Assembly (NCBI GenBank): GCA_022592445.1
Contig: JABYQR010000061.1
Location: 1 to 64,000, forward strand
Direction of reading: 5' to 3'
Source: Cytidiella melzeri
Taxonomy: Eukaryota; Basidiomycota; Agaricomycetes; Polyporales; Irpicaceae
Length of the DNA stretch: 64,000 bases
Position 1 is the stretch's first letter. Each line of letters opens with the position of its first letter. The notes beneath the pieces were generated by a model, which saw only the letters and a list, made by a program, of their open reading frames with translations, was not told the origin of the DNA and searched no databases. The position numbers and the translations under genes were made by a program. Below, one piece after another: positions 42,802 to 55,572 of the stretch.

Positions 42802-43869
42802 ATGTCATCCGAGGTACTCGCAGAAGAGTTCGAGGTAATTCGCGACCTCCAAGCCTAGCAATAAAATCTGCGGCTCACGCATTGCAAACATAGGTACTCG
42901 AGTCGATATATCCGACAGAACTCTCCAGTTCGTGATCGCACAGTACTCTGCAGTCTCATCTAGCTGAGGTCATGCAAAGAAATTTCCGAAAGGGAGCTGC
43001 GAATAGAGGTAGAACCTGAGGAAGCCGTGGACGGTCATGATGAAGGTGGGTTCTTGTCCTACTTTCGCTGAACCGCTCTGCTCACACAATCTGCTTGTGT
43101 CCGCTCAGTAAAACTCACGCTGGACGTCCGATACCCTGACGAATACCCCGATGTCCTGCCAGAACTGCAACTAGAGCCTGCAGAAGGGGATTTCGAGGAC
43201 GAAGAGCTGGACCGTCTTCGCGAAGAACTGCAGACCGTCGTACGCACCTCGCTGTTGCGTAGACTCGCCCACCTCTTTCTGATATTCGTGCGTATTAGGG
43301 AGAAGAAAATTTGGGAATGGCAATGACGTTCACACTCGTGTCGCATTTACGTGAACAACTCGCACTCCTCGTCAAGGACCGAGAAGACCGACGCAGAAAG
43401 GAAGAGGCAGAGAAGGAAAGGTTAGCTCTCGAGGTGAGCATTGCGATCTCCTGTTATGAAAACTCTTCTCATCGACTTGCAACAGGCCGAAGAAGCAAAA
43501 ACACGAGGCACACCGGTCACAGCAGATTCGTTCAAAACGTGGAAAGCTAAATACGACAAGGAGCTTGCGGTCATCAAGGCTCGTGAGGACGAAGAAAAGA
43601 TGAAGGGCATGACACCGAAAGAACGCGAAGAATACAAGAAGCTTGGGACCAGAATGACAGGTACGTTTCTGCGTGACCACACACATTGCGAGGCTCTAAA
43701 AAGTTGTAAACTACCAGGCCGGCAACTGTTTGAGCGTAATAAAGATCTTGATGTTGACGATAGCCTTCTGGAGGAAGGGGCTGTGTCTGTTGACTTTAGT
43801 CAATACGAACGTGAGGCACACTCCGACGAGGAAGATGCAGACAGGATTACTTTCAGTGACAGTGACTGA
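42802..43869 (+). CDS. GIR2: RWD-domain protein GIR2 / RWDD1 homolog (241 aa)
   Basis: Exons 42802-42834, 42894-42927, 42980-43045, 43109-43239, 43299-43433, 43486-43660, 43718-43869 (726 nt). The N-terminal RWD domain (1-120) has EVLESIYPTEL, the YPDEYPDVLPEL signature and GEENLGMAMTFTLV. A coiled-coil segment then leads to the RWDD1/DFRP2 region: GTPVTADSFKTWKAKYD, MTGRQLFERN and an acidic tail. In yeast Gir2 binds the GTPase Rbg2 and the Gcn1 activator and dampens the general amino acid control pathway on ribosomes. Intron positions follow the domain blocks. The translation regulator GCN3 lies about 12 kb away, with no sign of linkage. Confidence 0.9.
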
Positions 43870-43997
43870 GAAAGCAACTGTTTCTATATCACAATATGCT
43901 GTACAATATCAAACTCTATAAGAACGACGGCAAATGTACTCCTAAACAGACCTTCTAAGCGTTAAAGGAATGAACAATGATACCGCGCAAACAGCAA

Positions 43998-46172
43998 CTA
44001 TAATCCAGCCATTAAGCCACCCTCTCCCTCTATACCGACAACGTGGCCGCCGCCTTCCACAACTTTACACCCGATTGTTTCATTACCTACTTCCTTCAGG
44101 TAACCGTCAACCTCCCTAACCTCTGGGAGAACTTGCGCTGGAGGAATAACTTCTTCGCCCATTGTTCTCAACCACTCTAGCGTAGGACGATGGAACCACC
44201 TGTGGGGGTGCTCTGCCGATGATCCCTCCTCGAACCAAGCCAAATGGCCGCCCTTCTTCGTCGTGCCAAACACGATCCAAGGGCCCAACCCGTCTGCTCC
44301 TTGATCAGTGGGCAAAACGCCAACAATGGGATCGTCCTTTGCATTCAAGCAAAGATGCGGAACGCGTACGTCACCAAGGATGCGATGCGATGATGCCCAG
44401 ACGTAGTAGTCATCCGCACAAGGAAATGGAAACGGTGGGGAGCTACCACCAACTTGACGCGTGATTGTGTTATCAAAGTCGTGCAGGGTTGTTGACGACT
44501 GCTTCATTATGGCTTGGATATCCACGTTTACCTTTGCTTCGGGATGAGCCTCGAAAGTTGCCAAATTCAGCTTGAGGAGACCTTTCAAATTGCCACCTAA
44601 CGCCTTGGAATAGATGTGGCGACGCCACCAGCTGTTACGCAGCCTAGTTCAAAATAGGTTTGAGCCGACAAGGATTGCAACATTGTATGGTGTACGAACC
44701 TCAGACTGTTCGCAAGTAAGTCCCATGGCTGCAAGGAGCACTGCGTCAGGTTGAACTATCGACGATGAAACCCCAGGAACGCACGCAGGCTATGGCACAT
44801 CCGGACATGAGTCGACTGGACTCCCCTTCTTGCGCGAGGTAGCGAGTGAGTACGTTAGCGCCAAGTGAGAAACCCACTCCTAACAAAGGGGCCGTTGGGT
44901 ATAGGTGCGAGATGTACAGCAGTGCAGTGCGGATGTCGTCCGTATGCCCTGCCGAATAGAGTTGTGGACTAGTCAAGGGTACACCCGCGCCTGTTCAGGG
45001 GTTCATTAGCGGGGCCCATAATTGAATAAGGAGAGTGAAGGCAAAACACGTCATGGTGTTGAACTAGAGAGTATGAGTCAAACAATATTCAGATGAGGCT
45101 GGTCGTGTACAGCTTGCCTCGCCGATGAGGCGCGTTGACGCGTAGGAAATGCAATGCTATGGAAAGGAGGACCACGATGAACCGCATTGACACCGAAGCT
45201 CCCCTCTAAGCTCAGGTTGGCACGGAAGGACAACGCGCGGTAAAACTACCCAGTCAGCACTAGTAGCATTCGGGTACTGACTTGCGCCTCGCGTGGGATA
45301 CATCAGTCTTACATTTGTGTCGCTTGCGCGTACAAGACGATGATTGAAGGCTGGCAACACGACGAAGTCCTGCGAATGGGACAAAGACTTACAGCCACGG
45401 AAATTGACTACGACGGCTCGATAGCCTAGGCCACCTTGATCAGGGGGTGCGCATGCTGGTGCAAGTATGGCTCGCACGTATGATTCATGAGAACCTGCGT
45501 GGCCGCAACAGTCTGTCAGCTCACCGCCGTTAGAATCACACGCTAAGGGCTTACCTCCCGTAAGCCCGTGGAGTACTACCACTATTGGCGTGTCTTCGCG
45601 CAAATGGGGTTCTGTAGGTGATGGTGCAAAATCTAGTCCTCTGATTTACCAGGTCCGATTAATGGGAGGTTGTGTCAATCTGGTATCTGGTAATGTAACG
45701 CACAATGTTCCACCATCGAGAGTCTGGAGCAGTGTCCTACGACGCTTTAGATTACTTCAACGGTGCATTTTAATTGCAGCACGTACCTCTCGTATTCGAG
45801 TTTGTCGACTCGGGAGAAATCACCAACCACGCAGTATGCTGTCTGCAAGTGGCCACTTTCGCATAGTTCCATGAGCCCAAAAGTGCCTCAGCCTCCTGAA
45901 CATGAGTCGTACCTTGGAAGCCACCAAGCGGGGGTGAAGGTGTTGTGCAAACTCGGACACCGTTTCTCGACCAGATCTCGCAGCGACACTTCTTCTACCT
46001 GTGTTTTGTCTGGGTTCTCGAGGGATCTACGCGTCTTGATTGAGGCGACTGTGGGTGCATATACCAACTCAGGGATGTCGTGGGCGCCGAACAACCAGCC
46101 TAGAGCGGAAGTCATGATAGCCAGGATGATATCAAAGGGTGTGCGGGTGTGCGCAGGTTTTGCTGAGGACAT
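43998..46172 (-). CDS. Alpha/beta-hydrolase of the ABHD1/3 - EHT1/EEB1 family
   Basis: Multi-exon gene on the minus strand. I chose ATG 46172 because it begins MSSAKPAHTRTPFD before a hydrophobic segment (IILAIMTSALGWLF, a probable membrane anchor). Family blocks in order: SLRDLVEKRCPSL ... PAWWLPR, VVVLHGLTGG (oxyanion region, about 45595-45570), VVVNFRGC, nucleophile elbow GFSLGAN near 44877-44857, the YVWASS lid segment, LNAKDDPIVG with the catalytic Asp, and KKGGHLAWFEEG with the catalytic His. Yeast Eht1 and Eeb1 make medium-chain fatty acid ethyl esters and hydrolyse lipid esters. The substrate here is not readable. Exon edges inside were not all fixed. Confidence 0.82.
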
Positions 46173-46558
46173 TACAGCCTCACGAAAGTAATGGAGGGAG
46201 GATGTGAGCGTCGAACGCTGCGAGGTGCTCACTACCGCATTGCGAAGACTTCGCAAATATTGGGGAGGTCAATTCGGCTACTAGAGAGCGCCGCAAGGTC
46301 GGGTCGACAAGTACCAAATAGCTTTCACGTGTTTTGGGGGGTTTTTTGTGAACCCAATTTGGCAAGTGCCATTCGTACGACAACGGCGACCAGTGCTTGT
46401 TGTTTGACGACGTCCAGCAGCGTTGTCTACCTTTTGTTTATGTGCTTGGACCTTGATCGCGTTGTTAAGACCACAATGCTCTCGCTTGTTCTGCCATCTG
46501 CTATAAACCACCTTGTGGTGAGTGGAGGTAGCAAAAAATTCGACCTCCCACCTCATCC
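46173..46558. promoter_or_regulatory. Divergent promoter region between the hydrolase and the 46559 gene
   Basis: 386 bp between starts; no clear TATA box or repeat. Confidence 0.4.
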
Positions 46559-48396
46559 ATGCTCCCTCACTTAGCTTCGTTCTCAAGGCGCAAGCCAGAC
46601 GCATATCTGCCGCGATGGACCACAATGCTAGGAGGTGCAGGCACTCCGGGAACCTCAAATCTCAAACTGTACTTAACTCAAGCACAACTACCTGCGATGA
46701 TTTTAGGACGAGACGCGCCGAGGGTGCCCACCGATGGGCACAAGACCCACCGCAACGCGCTTTCAGTCTGCGCTGAAGAATGGCGTAAGCTCACGGAGAT
46801 GTCTCTCATACCCAACACAATTCTGGATGACCATGCGTCTGAATGTATGCCCATTGACCTTTAAACCGCCTGTCCCACATACTAACCTGCGTTCCTGCCG
46901 CAGTCATACAGATGTACATCCCATCTCACGACCTTCGTGTCGCCGATCCAGATGAAGATACTGGAGACAGGCTAACTGTGCCATGCTCGTTGTTCCGAAT
47001 ACATGATACAATAATAGGGAGACCGTCCGACATGCATCGGTATGTCTTGCATTACAGACATTTTTCGACCACTCAACCGGCCTGTTTTCGTTGACTACAG
47101 GGTCTCGCGCTGGGTCACAGAATTTCCTCTCGCAACGCTGCAACGAGTACTCCATCTGGTCTTTCCTCACACCCAGGAATGGTCGTTTGGTGCTGTGATG
47201 GCCGATCCCGATGACGACATCGTAAGCTGTGTTACATGGGATCGACGCAACGCGGATAGGTCTGCGGACTCCGCTGTAGCTGTGATGATGCAGCCACCAT
47301 GGATTGCCTCTGCGGCAGACCTAGACAGCTTCGTGCACTGTAGGCGCGTGAGTACACGATAGATGCTCTATGTGCTTGCTTCGAGCTCATAAGCAGCTGT
47401 GTAGCTGCCTCGACCCAGAGAAAAGCCAAACGGTGACGAAACAGAGGTCGAATACAACGGCAAAGAGCGAATGTGGGCAAAGGTGTGTTTTCACAAGTAA
47501 TATTGACCACACCGTTCTCTTATGCAACTTTCAGTTGTGGGATACATGTGCTCGTCGCAATTGCCATTACTTTGTGGTGACAACATACTGGGGATGGGTG
47601 TTTGGGGCTTTCTCACGAGGTATGCAAAGCAGGCCTTCCTCACAGATACGGAACACTGGTCTCATTTGCTCCATAGGGAGAACAAGAGGATTCGTTACCT
47701 CAGTCAAACCCTACAACGCCTGTTCGCCTACCATTATCGAATTTCTGACCTTCTGGTTTGCATCTGCAATGCAGATTAGCGGAGGTTGGGTGGTACCAGA
47801 GGTTCGTCTATCGTCATGGACTGCGATGACCCAGAAAAAATCGCGGTCACGTTCCATTATCAGTGCTGTTCTAACGTGGTGCAATTGTAGGTGGCTGAAG
47901 CTGTCTCTGATGTCAATTTCGGCGTGGGTGACGTGCTAATCCCTTTCGCACCACATGTGGGTTTTCGTTCTCCTGCGCCCTCAGAGTCCACATGGCAAGC
48001 CGATAGTCATGGTGAGCTTTGTGGTCCCTGCGTTGATCGTTATATACTGACGGAGATTCGCTAGCCAACGCTGATGCAATATCTGTTGCGGACGCAAATG
48101 AAGTTGCAGAGCTGCTTGGATCGCCATCGGGAGTTGGCAACACGCCCATATTGCCCCCTACGGTCGGGAACACGGCTCAGGCAATAGCAGAGAATGTCGT
48201 CAACTGGCAGCTGAACGGTACATGTTTCCATGTTTACGGCCTGCCTCACTCCGCTTTCCATGCTCCATCGGAGGTCTCTACCGCCGTGACGATCTCTTCG
48301 GCCGCATCAGTGTGTCAGGATGAGCAACATGCCGGCGGAGATTGGTTGTCGGAAAGACCGTTCGACATCACCTGTAACCTACAGCTTGCGATATAG
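46559..48396 (+). CDS. Conserved fungal protein of unknown function
   Basis: Multi-exon gene starting at ATG 46559. Exon 1 ends before GTATGC near 46846. Later exons carry EEWRKLTEMSLIPNTILDD, MYIPSHDLRVADP, WSFGAVMADPDDD, the RMWAKLWDTCARRNCHYFVV segment and YWGWVFGAFSRG followed by TSVKPYNACSPTIIEFLTFWFASAM. The last two blocks are aromatic-rich and look strongly conserved. I recall similar sequences as hypothetical proteins in basidiomycetes, without a function. One acceptor near 47400 must be the second AG to avoid a stop. The C-terminal 120 residues are less structured. It lies between the hydrolase and the cyclin gene. Confidence 0.6.
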
Positions 48397-48853
48397 GGAC
48401 TCGGGCTTTTTTTGTGTTGCAGTCTCGCTGGACGGGATCTGTTCGAGAGATGAGAGGAAAAGCGGACTTTCACATAGAGTACTATTGACGTACAATGTGC
48501 CATGCCTACCTTAATAAGTCAGTATAACTACAACCACCAGTTAATGTACATCTACTTGGGTCGCATTTCCCTTTTCCCGGATGGTTATGGGCTCGGTACA
48601 TCCGGTACGCGGCGGTTACTGATAGTTTACGCGGTCAGACACAACTTGTACTCATCCCTCTCGCACGGTTCGTACAACCCACCATTGTCAACCTCTCTTG
48701 CAGTGCCGAGACCTCGTTACAATCTTTGGAAGTTTGTGGCTCAGCAAGGTGGGCGCTGGTAATCGTGCTTGTGAGCTTCTCGCGAGGCATACATTACTAG
48801 TATCTCGGACGTACTAACTTTTGCGTCCAAGGACAGATCCCGAGCCGACCAGC
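48397..48853. other. Intergenic region upstream of the cyclin gene
   Basis: No gene recognised; a short open frame at 48502-48762 shows no family motif. Confidence 0.4.
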
Positions 48854-50286
48854 ATGGGTGCAACCAGTGCCAGTGCCGCGCAGTGGCTTTTCCCTGTATC
48901 GGCACTTGTGGACCATACACCGAGCAGGACGACCTCCTCGATCTCTATAGAGAAGGAGCTATATGACCGTGCAAGAGGCGTCGAATTCTTGTTCCGTCTC
49001 GGAGTTTCCTTGATCTTGTACGTTTGGTCTACGTTTTGAAAGACTTACGGAAGTCATTGCGAGACCCTTAGACCGGTGTCGTCGCTGTATACAGCCGCGA
49101 CGTGGTTTCATCGCTTTTACATGCGATACTCGCTGGAGGATTACCACCGACAGGCAAGTGACATAGGTTTCAGGATACGTTTGCGCCTTTGACCGTCAAC
49201 GGGCTTGGGCTGTACAGGATGTTGCTGCAGCGTGTATATTCCTTGCTACAAAGACTGAAGAGTGTGGGCGGAAGCTGCGGGATGTCGCCAGGGTGTACTG
49301 CTCAAAAGTATGGGGGCGAAATCCTGATGAAATCGCGGACGACAGCCAGGTACAACATTATCCTGCAAAGCTGACGCGTAGCTGATACTACGTGTAGGAA
49401 CTACAGGAGAGTCAGACAATTATCTTGTTGACTGAAGAGGTTCTCCTCGAGGCGCTTTGCTTCGACTTTGTAGTCCGAAGTCCGCACACAGATCTCATTG
49501 ACCTCCTGGAAGCGCGCCCACAGACTCCCGAATTTGAGGAATACGCGTTCTCCATCGCGAATGACTCGTATGCATACCACCTCAACACATACTCCTTGTT
49601 CTGACTGTTCTTCTGCTAGGTATCGGACTCCACTCTGCGTGCTGTACCCACCTCGCATAACAGCAGTCGCTTGCTACGTCCTTGCTCAGCAGTACACCGA
49701 AGGTGCAAACTCTCCAACACTCTCGGCAAGGCTCGCGTCGCCGGCACCATCAGCATCCCTACCAACCCCACCGTCCAACAAGTCACCTTACCCTGAGTCA
49801 ACGCGATTCGCCGTCGAGTTTTACAATTTCAACGAGACCGAGTTAGTTGCTGTGGCTGGTACGTGGACGAAGTTGTGACCAACGTTGATTCTTACAGGTT
49901 CTCGCAGATGCACTCACAATACTGCTGGAATTCTATGCCGCGCAAGACCTGAACGCCTTGGAGTACCTATCGAGCATAGCTTCCGTGAGCTTTTACAGGA
50001 ATACATTGTTTTTTCCCAAGTTGCATTACTAAACGAGCGACAGGTTTCACCCCCAGAAACGTCTTTCTCCAGACAGAAGCTCTATCAGCCTTTCTCCCAA
50101 TTAGCTCAGGCCTCGCAGAAACCAGTCGAGTCTGGACCCGATGGAGAGCCTGCGCCAACTGCTCAGGCTCAGTTCAAATCGTCAAAAGAACCGACGGAGG
50201 GAAGTGCAAGTAAGAGCAGTGGTTGGATCCCAATAACAAGTGACCCAGGCCCAGATATCCCAGAGAAGCCCAAATGGCAAATCTAG
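48854..50286 (+). CDS. Cyclin of the transcription kinase type (cyclin K/T, CTK2/Pch1-like)
   Basis: ATG 48854 begins MGATSASAAQW. The N-terminal cyclin box follows: REGVEFLFRLG-like segment, SSLYTAATWFHRFYMRYSL, DVAAACIFLATKTEE and GRKLRDVARVY. Then come ILLTEEVLLEALCFDFVV and the second cyclin fold with YRTPLCVLYPPRITAVACYVLA and ALTILLEFYAAQDL. The C-terminal tail is S/P/Q-rich and disordered. The sequence best fits cyclins K/T/L, which pair with CDK9/CDK12-type kinases to phosphorylate the RNA polymerase II tail. The intron after YHRQ (about 49144-49207) begins with GCAAGT, a proper GC-AG intron. The intron near 49860 uses the second AG, before ATGCACTC. Confidence 0.82.
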
Positions 50287-50592
50287 TCTAGCCCTTCAAG
50301 TGGATGCTACCCAATCTTGTCTTGTATCTGCACCCTACATTGCTTCGTTGACGTCTGTCGCATCGCTCATTGGTAAAATTCGTTACGCACACCCATGCTC
50401 ATTCATATACAGACACTATGTACTCTGCGTCTAGACCGATCAGTGGACAGATGAGTGTCCGAAGCGTGAGGGAGGTCTAGGCTAGCTACTGAGCAAGTCG
50501 AGTCTAGCCAGCAGGGACGAGTAAATTGTCTTCCGCGGGAGACGAGCACCAGATCTAATGATTCGGGTTTCCGTCGAAGGTCGAAAGGGTCC

Positions 50593-51770
50593 TTATAGTT
50601 CAATGGTCTCCTTGTGTTTGAACTTGCGGTTTGCTCGATCAGCGGAACGGAAACAGAATTGGTTGCCATATAGTTCGAACTCGAGGTGGGGAAGGTCTAG
50701 GACGGTCGCGTTCATGGGTAGCTTCGACGTCACATTCCGCTGGTCAGCAGGCTGGGGAAATGAATCGTCATCGGTAGATGACGCATCTTCCATGGTCGGA
50801 GGTGAAACAGCGTACAACGGAACAGAAAACGTGAAAATTGAGTTTGCCTTGGGAATCACTTCATGGGGTCAGCCGGCGACGTCAGATTCAATACAACGCA
50901 GATCGCGAAGCAACATACATTTCTGCTCGTCCTTCGGTGTTACTATCTTGAAAGCGTTTTCTGTCTCGTGGTAGACAATTCCAGAGTGTCCGACTAGGCA
51001 TGGATTTTTGCTCTGACGCACTGTGGCCAGATCGTAAGCCGGCCTTAGTTTGCAGTGCAAGCGGATGTTCAGAAAGTTCGGAGAGACTTACCAGAGATCA
51101 TCGCACCTACGAATTCGGATTTTATCAGCTTTGCGTGCATTGCTGAAGTATTGGGGACCGCCTGGGCATGATCGTGGTGTCCAAGACCAGCTGGTGGAGG
51201 AGTGAGGGCCAGCAACTCGGACATGTAACCAAGCCATAGCCTGTGCAGCGCCAAGAAACGTTCGAATCTAACCATTCGGAAGAGCCAGAGATACCATCGA
51301 TTATTAACGCGCGCCGTGTGTTGATGTGCTGCTAACTCGAGGGGACATACTTTGCTTCCGAATGGTCGAGTTTCCACAGACTCTTTTCTCGGGCGTGCTT
51401 CTGTCCCAGTACGCCAGCGGCTGACCTTGACTTGTCGGCGGCACGCCTCGCTTTCTGTGCTTCTCGCTCCTTTTTTGCGCGACTGTCCCTGACGCGGTTG
51501 TCGAGGAGGATCTGACGGCCTTGGACGCGGCTGGCGTACAGCTGGGCCGGATCGGACGATCGCGTTACATTAGATGTTACATACTGGGGCGTGAAAGGCG
51601 TGAAGCTGTTGAGTTTGAAACGTTGGTTCTGGTTGGATGTGCGGTCAGACAGCACACATGTGAGCCAGAGAGGCCGACACTTACGTTGATGGGTGGCAAG
51701 CTGGCATAGATGTCTGTGATATCACGTCTGAAGACTTGGGTCAGTCCTGCTCGGATGAACTGAAGATAGC
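50593..51770 (-). CDS. POP4: RNase P/MRP subunit POP4 (Rpp29)
   Basis: Multi-exon gene on the minus strand ending at 50593-50595. The last exons have the Rpp29 fold (UPF0086): MHAKLIKSEFVGAMI, SKNPCLVGHSGIVYHET, AFKIVTPKDE, NSIFTFSVPLY, the FELYGNQFCFRSADRA segment and the RKFKHKETIEL end. Upstream exons carry FTPFTPQYVTSNVTRSSDP, a basic KKEREAQKARRAADKSR stretch and LHRLWLGYMSELL. The most N-terminal exon reads ...DIYASLPPIN before a donor near 51691. The start codon itself is not resolved, so the upstream edge is approximate. POP4 binds the RNA of RNase P and RNase MRP in the nucleus for tRNA 5' and rRNA processing. Confidence 0.85.
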
Positions 51771-51949
51771 TGATTCATACCCAGCCATGCTGCACTTGAG
51801 GTCGGACGAGGGAGGACGCAAGATGTGGACGGGCAGAACGAAAAGGGATGATCGACGGGGAATGGGTTTTCACGTGAGGCGTCTGCCGAGTGCCACTGAA
51901 TTGAGTCCGTCGTCGTAACGTAACACTGCTCGTCCGTCGTCTCCCATGC

Positions 51950-54900
51950 CCAAAACGAGAAATCTAACTAGGTTGGTGTCGCCCGCACTCCTCGCCCTCT
52001 GCATGTCCACCCAGCACTATCCTCCAACTCAACAATAGACACGCCTTCGGTATACGGACACGATGCCGAAACGCATTAGTACTTTCAACTAAACACGCCG
52101 TGTTCACATGTCCATCCCAGATCGCGAGCTCCCAAAGTTTGTCCTTTTGCCCGAGCTGACTATCACAGCGCAGGAGGCTGATGAGTGTTTAGACTTCCTG
52201 TTTCGTTGGGTTACCACCACGAATATTCTAAACCCATCACCATGGGTGCGGCAACGTGTACGGGCGATTCCAACAAAGCACGTAAGATTGTATTAACCGC
52301 TCTCACCTGTATGGACGACATACAACCTCCGTGTCAGAAACACCCATATCTGCATCATCTTCAGCTCGCCTTCGCGGTTCTGGGACGTCCGTGGGATGCA
52401 GCGACGCGACCGCTTCGAAGGGACTTCGCCCGCACCCAACGTTCCTCATTCCCCCGAGACTCAGGGCGACGTACTTTAATAAAGCCATTTTCTGTTGATG
52501 GATTTACTGCTTTTGGTGTTCAACTTCCACACGACTATCATCTGATGACGAGAAGAAGATCCATCCGCCCAGCAGGGTCTCTTCTGTAACTCCCATTCTC
52601 TTGCGGTAGGTGTACCCGGCTGTAACGCCTCTGTCTTATCGCAACGGTCATCTGATTAATCTTTGACAACACTCACAGCTTCTCTCGCATTGACGCAGAG
52701 TGGCGATACCGCGTATATGCACGGCTCTTCCAGAATATCTCCAGCTCGGTCTCTGGTAGGCCTCGCATTTTCTCCGAAATATTTGCCTGTCATCCAACGT
52801 CGTTCTACACTATCTCTTGTCTCGCTTTCCGCAACCGGTGCAAGGTACGGATCTGTAGACGCACGCCCGGCCATGTCCGTCTCTATAATTGCCAGCGACT
52901 GTGAAAATCAACAGCCACGTTCCCGCAAAGCCTGCCTTAGTCCCGGGGCATGACGATGCTAATCTCCGGCTAGAAGGGGCACGAGCATTCAATCCTCAGC
53001 ACCGCCTATCCCACTTCCCACCAGCCATCGACTGTGAAAGCTGCTATTCGCTCCGAACAAACCGTACCCACAGTACACCGTCACGGCATAACGCTTCACG
53101 GCATAGTGTCTGCTGAGCGCATTGCCTAAAGCTCGCGTCATCCCCGCTCTCTACCGGCTCCGCGCCTTGAATCACTGGCGCACTCACGTGCACAGCAGTA
53201 GTCCTACTATCTGTTTACATTCAGGTTTGCACATGTTACTCCGGAGCTCTTATCTACTGCAACGATCGCCGCAGAAAACTTGCAAGCTACGCTCATCTTC
53301 CGACCAACATTGTCCCCCACTGGCCAAGACAGATGTGAACTCATATGTTGGCACTCCCGGAAGCATTTATGCATACTGGGACAACACACAGGTCTAATGA
53401 CCTCAGCTCGCTTCAGCTATCCATCCTCTTTGTGGCAACTGCTGATCGCACAATCTGGACTTCGGAGGCAGACGACATCGGGTAGATGAGGATCTGGAGC
53501 ATGGTAAGGGACTCAGACTCGTCGACAGTTTTGAGTCCCCATTTCAATAGGTCACTCGTGCGCAGATCAAATCGAGGAAAGGATGATCATGTTACAATAT
53601 ATCTATCATCTACTATAGTCCGAAACAGTGGCTCGATACAAATGACGCAAAGGTATGCATGCTACTACACTATGATGTTACTGGTAACGACGTCAAGACA
53701 TTCTAATACAGATTAGTGACTACAGAAAGCAAGATGCGAAGATGTGAAAGCCAGTGATACATAGTGGGATTTCTAGGTCGTCCAGCGAGGCGTATGGGAG
53801 GGCGTTACTTTCAAGCGTATTTCGACGCGTTGGCGGATGGTTGACCCCGGCCCATCTGGATGCACGCAGGGCAATAGTCGTCGATGACTGGGTCTGAGGG
53901 GGGAATTCAATAAGAGACGGCGTGGTGAGTTTAATTGACTTCTTACTGAATTGTTGAGGGAACTGTCGACTGAGCGCAGTGATTAATCAGCGTCAACTCA
54001 ACACGCATGTGCGGAAGAACGACATACTATTGCCAACACGTCTCTGTGCAGCGCGGAGGTACGCAGTTCCGCGGGTGGCAGGTGCTGAATTTGCAGTTGC
54101 GGTCATCACACTGGATCTGGGACAGCCTATGATTGGCGAAGATGTCCGTCATCAACGATCAGAGAAAGCGAACCATCTCGTCGGGCTAGGGACAACTCCT
54201 AGTCAGCTAGGGGAATTAATGCAGCAAATGAAACTGTGCGTACAAGGTCGATATAGTGATTGCAGCGCTTGTAATGGTTTCGTACGCTGAAGGAGAAGAA
54301 CAGAATGGCATGAGCTTCAGAACATAGGATAGAGGTTTGGGGGTGCTGTACCGTCGCCAGTGACACATGAGGAGAGTGGTTTGGAAGTGGTGTGGGTGTA
54401 AGAAAGACTGGGAAGAAGACGGAGGCGGGCTTGGGTTTATCGTTCAATGCTGTAGCGATGCTCCGCGTTTTATATGTTTTCCGCATAGCTGCGAGAATAG
54501 GAACCGGCATCTTTAGTAGAGCAAAGAGAGGTGCAGGGGACGCGCATCTCGGACCAACGCTGGCCTCGATAACACATCAGCAAAAAAACGGGCCGTCTGC
54601 AACGATGTCTCATTCCAGCATATCAAGATTGTGAAAAGGCGGAGTATAGCTTACTGCAACGAGGATGCAAAGAGGAGTATCTCGATAATTCGACTCCCCC
54701 TGCGTTCAAGAACATTTTTACTATTTTCTCCTCCTAGCGGTGACCTGATCGGGAGCTGTAACCTATCCGTTGGACCAAAACCGCCACTTTGCGCACGCTT
54801 CGGCATGCTAAAGCTAAAACGTTAAATTTTGAATGTGAACGCATCCGTAAAATTCGAGCAACTTGGATGGTAAAGCTCCGAGGATATACGCAGGACATGC

Positions 54901-55572
54901 AGTGCAACATCGAGCTGTTACATGAATCAGGCCAGAGACGATGAGGGCACTACTCAGACTGTATGAGCCTTCTGCGACGCTGTTCATTCATTTACTCAGT
55001 AATCTCGGTTCCGTGCGAAGAATCGCGCTGCTCTTCCGCCTTATGGATCTCCATCGCTGACCATTTGTGTACCTATCTTCGCAGGCTCAGGCTGGGCAGC
55101 CGTCTCCACGACGTGAACGACCTCCTCGATCGAGCGTGCAATCGCAACGCGAATCCATTCGCGTTAGGCACGGAGAGTCGGATGGACAATTCGAGCAAGT
55201 CTGCTTTGTCTGAGTTCAAAGGAGATATAGCACTGCATGACAAAAATAACGACGGTCAAGAAAACACTGATGCTTATCGATCCGTTGGGCGGGATTGACC
55301 ACTCGGCATTCGACGCACGTGTTTACGTTACAAACTACTGAACATGCTCCCAAATGTCCCTCCGAAAGTACTCGTTCCCTACTCTCCCTACTTCAACATA
55401 CTCGCGCGAAGGTCGAGTCATGCTGGTGGCTGCAAGACATTAACAGTACCTGTGCGCGGGACGGCCGGCTTCAGATACTACTTTCCCCTAGATTGGATTG
55501 AAGAAGGTTATCGCGAACTCTATCGCAAAGCGGGATCTCCAGCTACGCAGAGTCTCTTGCATCACTGCCGGT
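51950..55572. other. 3.6-kb region with no gene I can assign
   Basis: Contains only short frames on both strands (for example 52108-52296, 52185-52589 and 53979-54290 on plus). Some ends look like splice sites, but no family motif emerges. No terminal repeats, LTR ends or tRNA were seen. A weakly conserved intron-rich gene is possible at 52.1-53.0 kb. Confidence 0.4.

Noticed and set aside
42297..42803. 168-aa minus-strand frame overlapping the start of GIR2
   Set aside because: Its downstream half is exon 1 and the first intron of MRP21. The region above 42626 is the shared promoter and reads by chance.
52108..53116. Possible intron-rich gene on the plus strand
   Set aside because: Several short frames end at plausible splice signals, but I could not chain them in phase or see any family motif.
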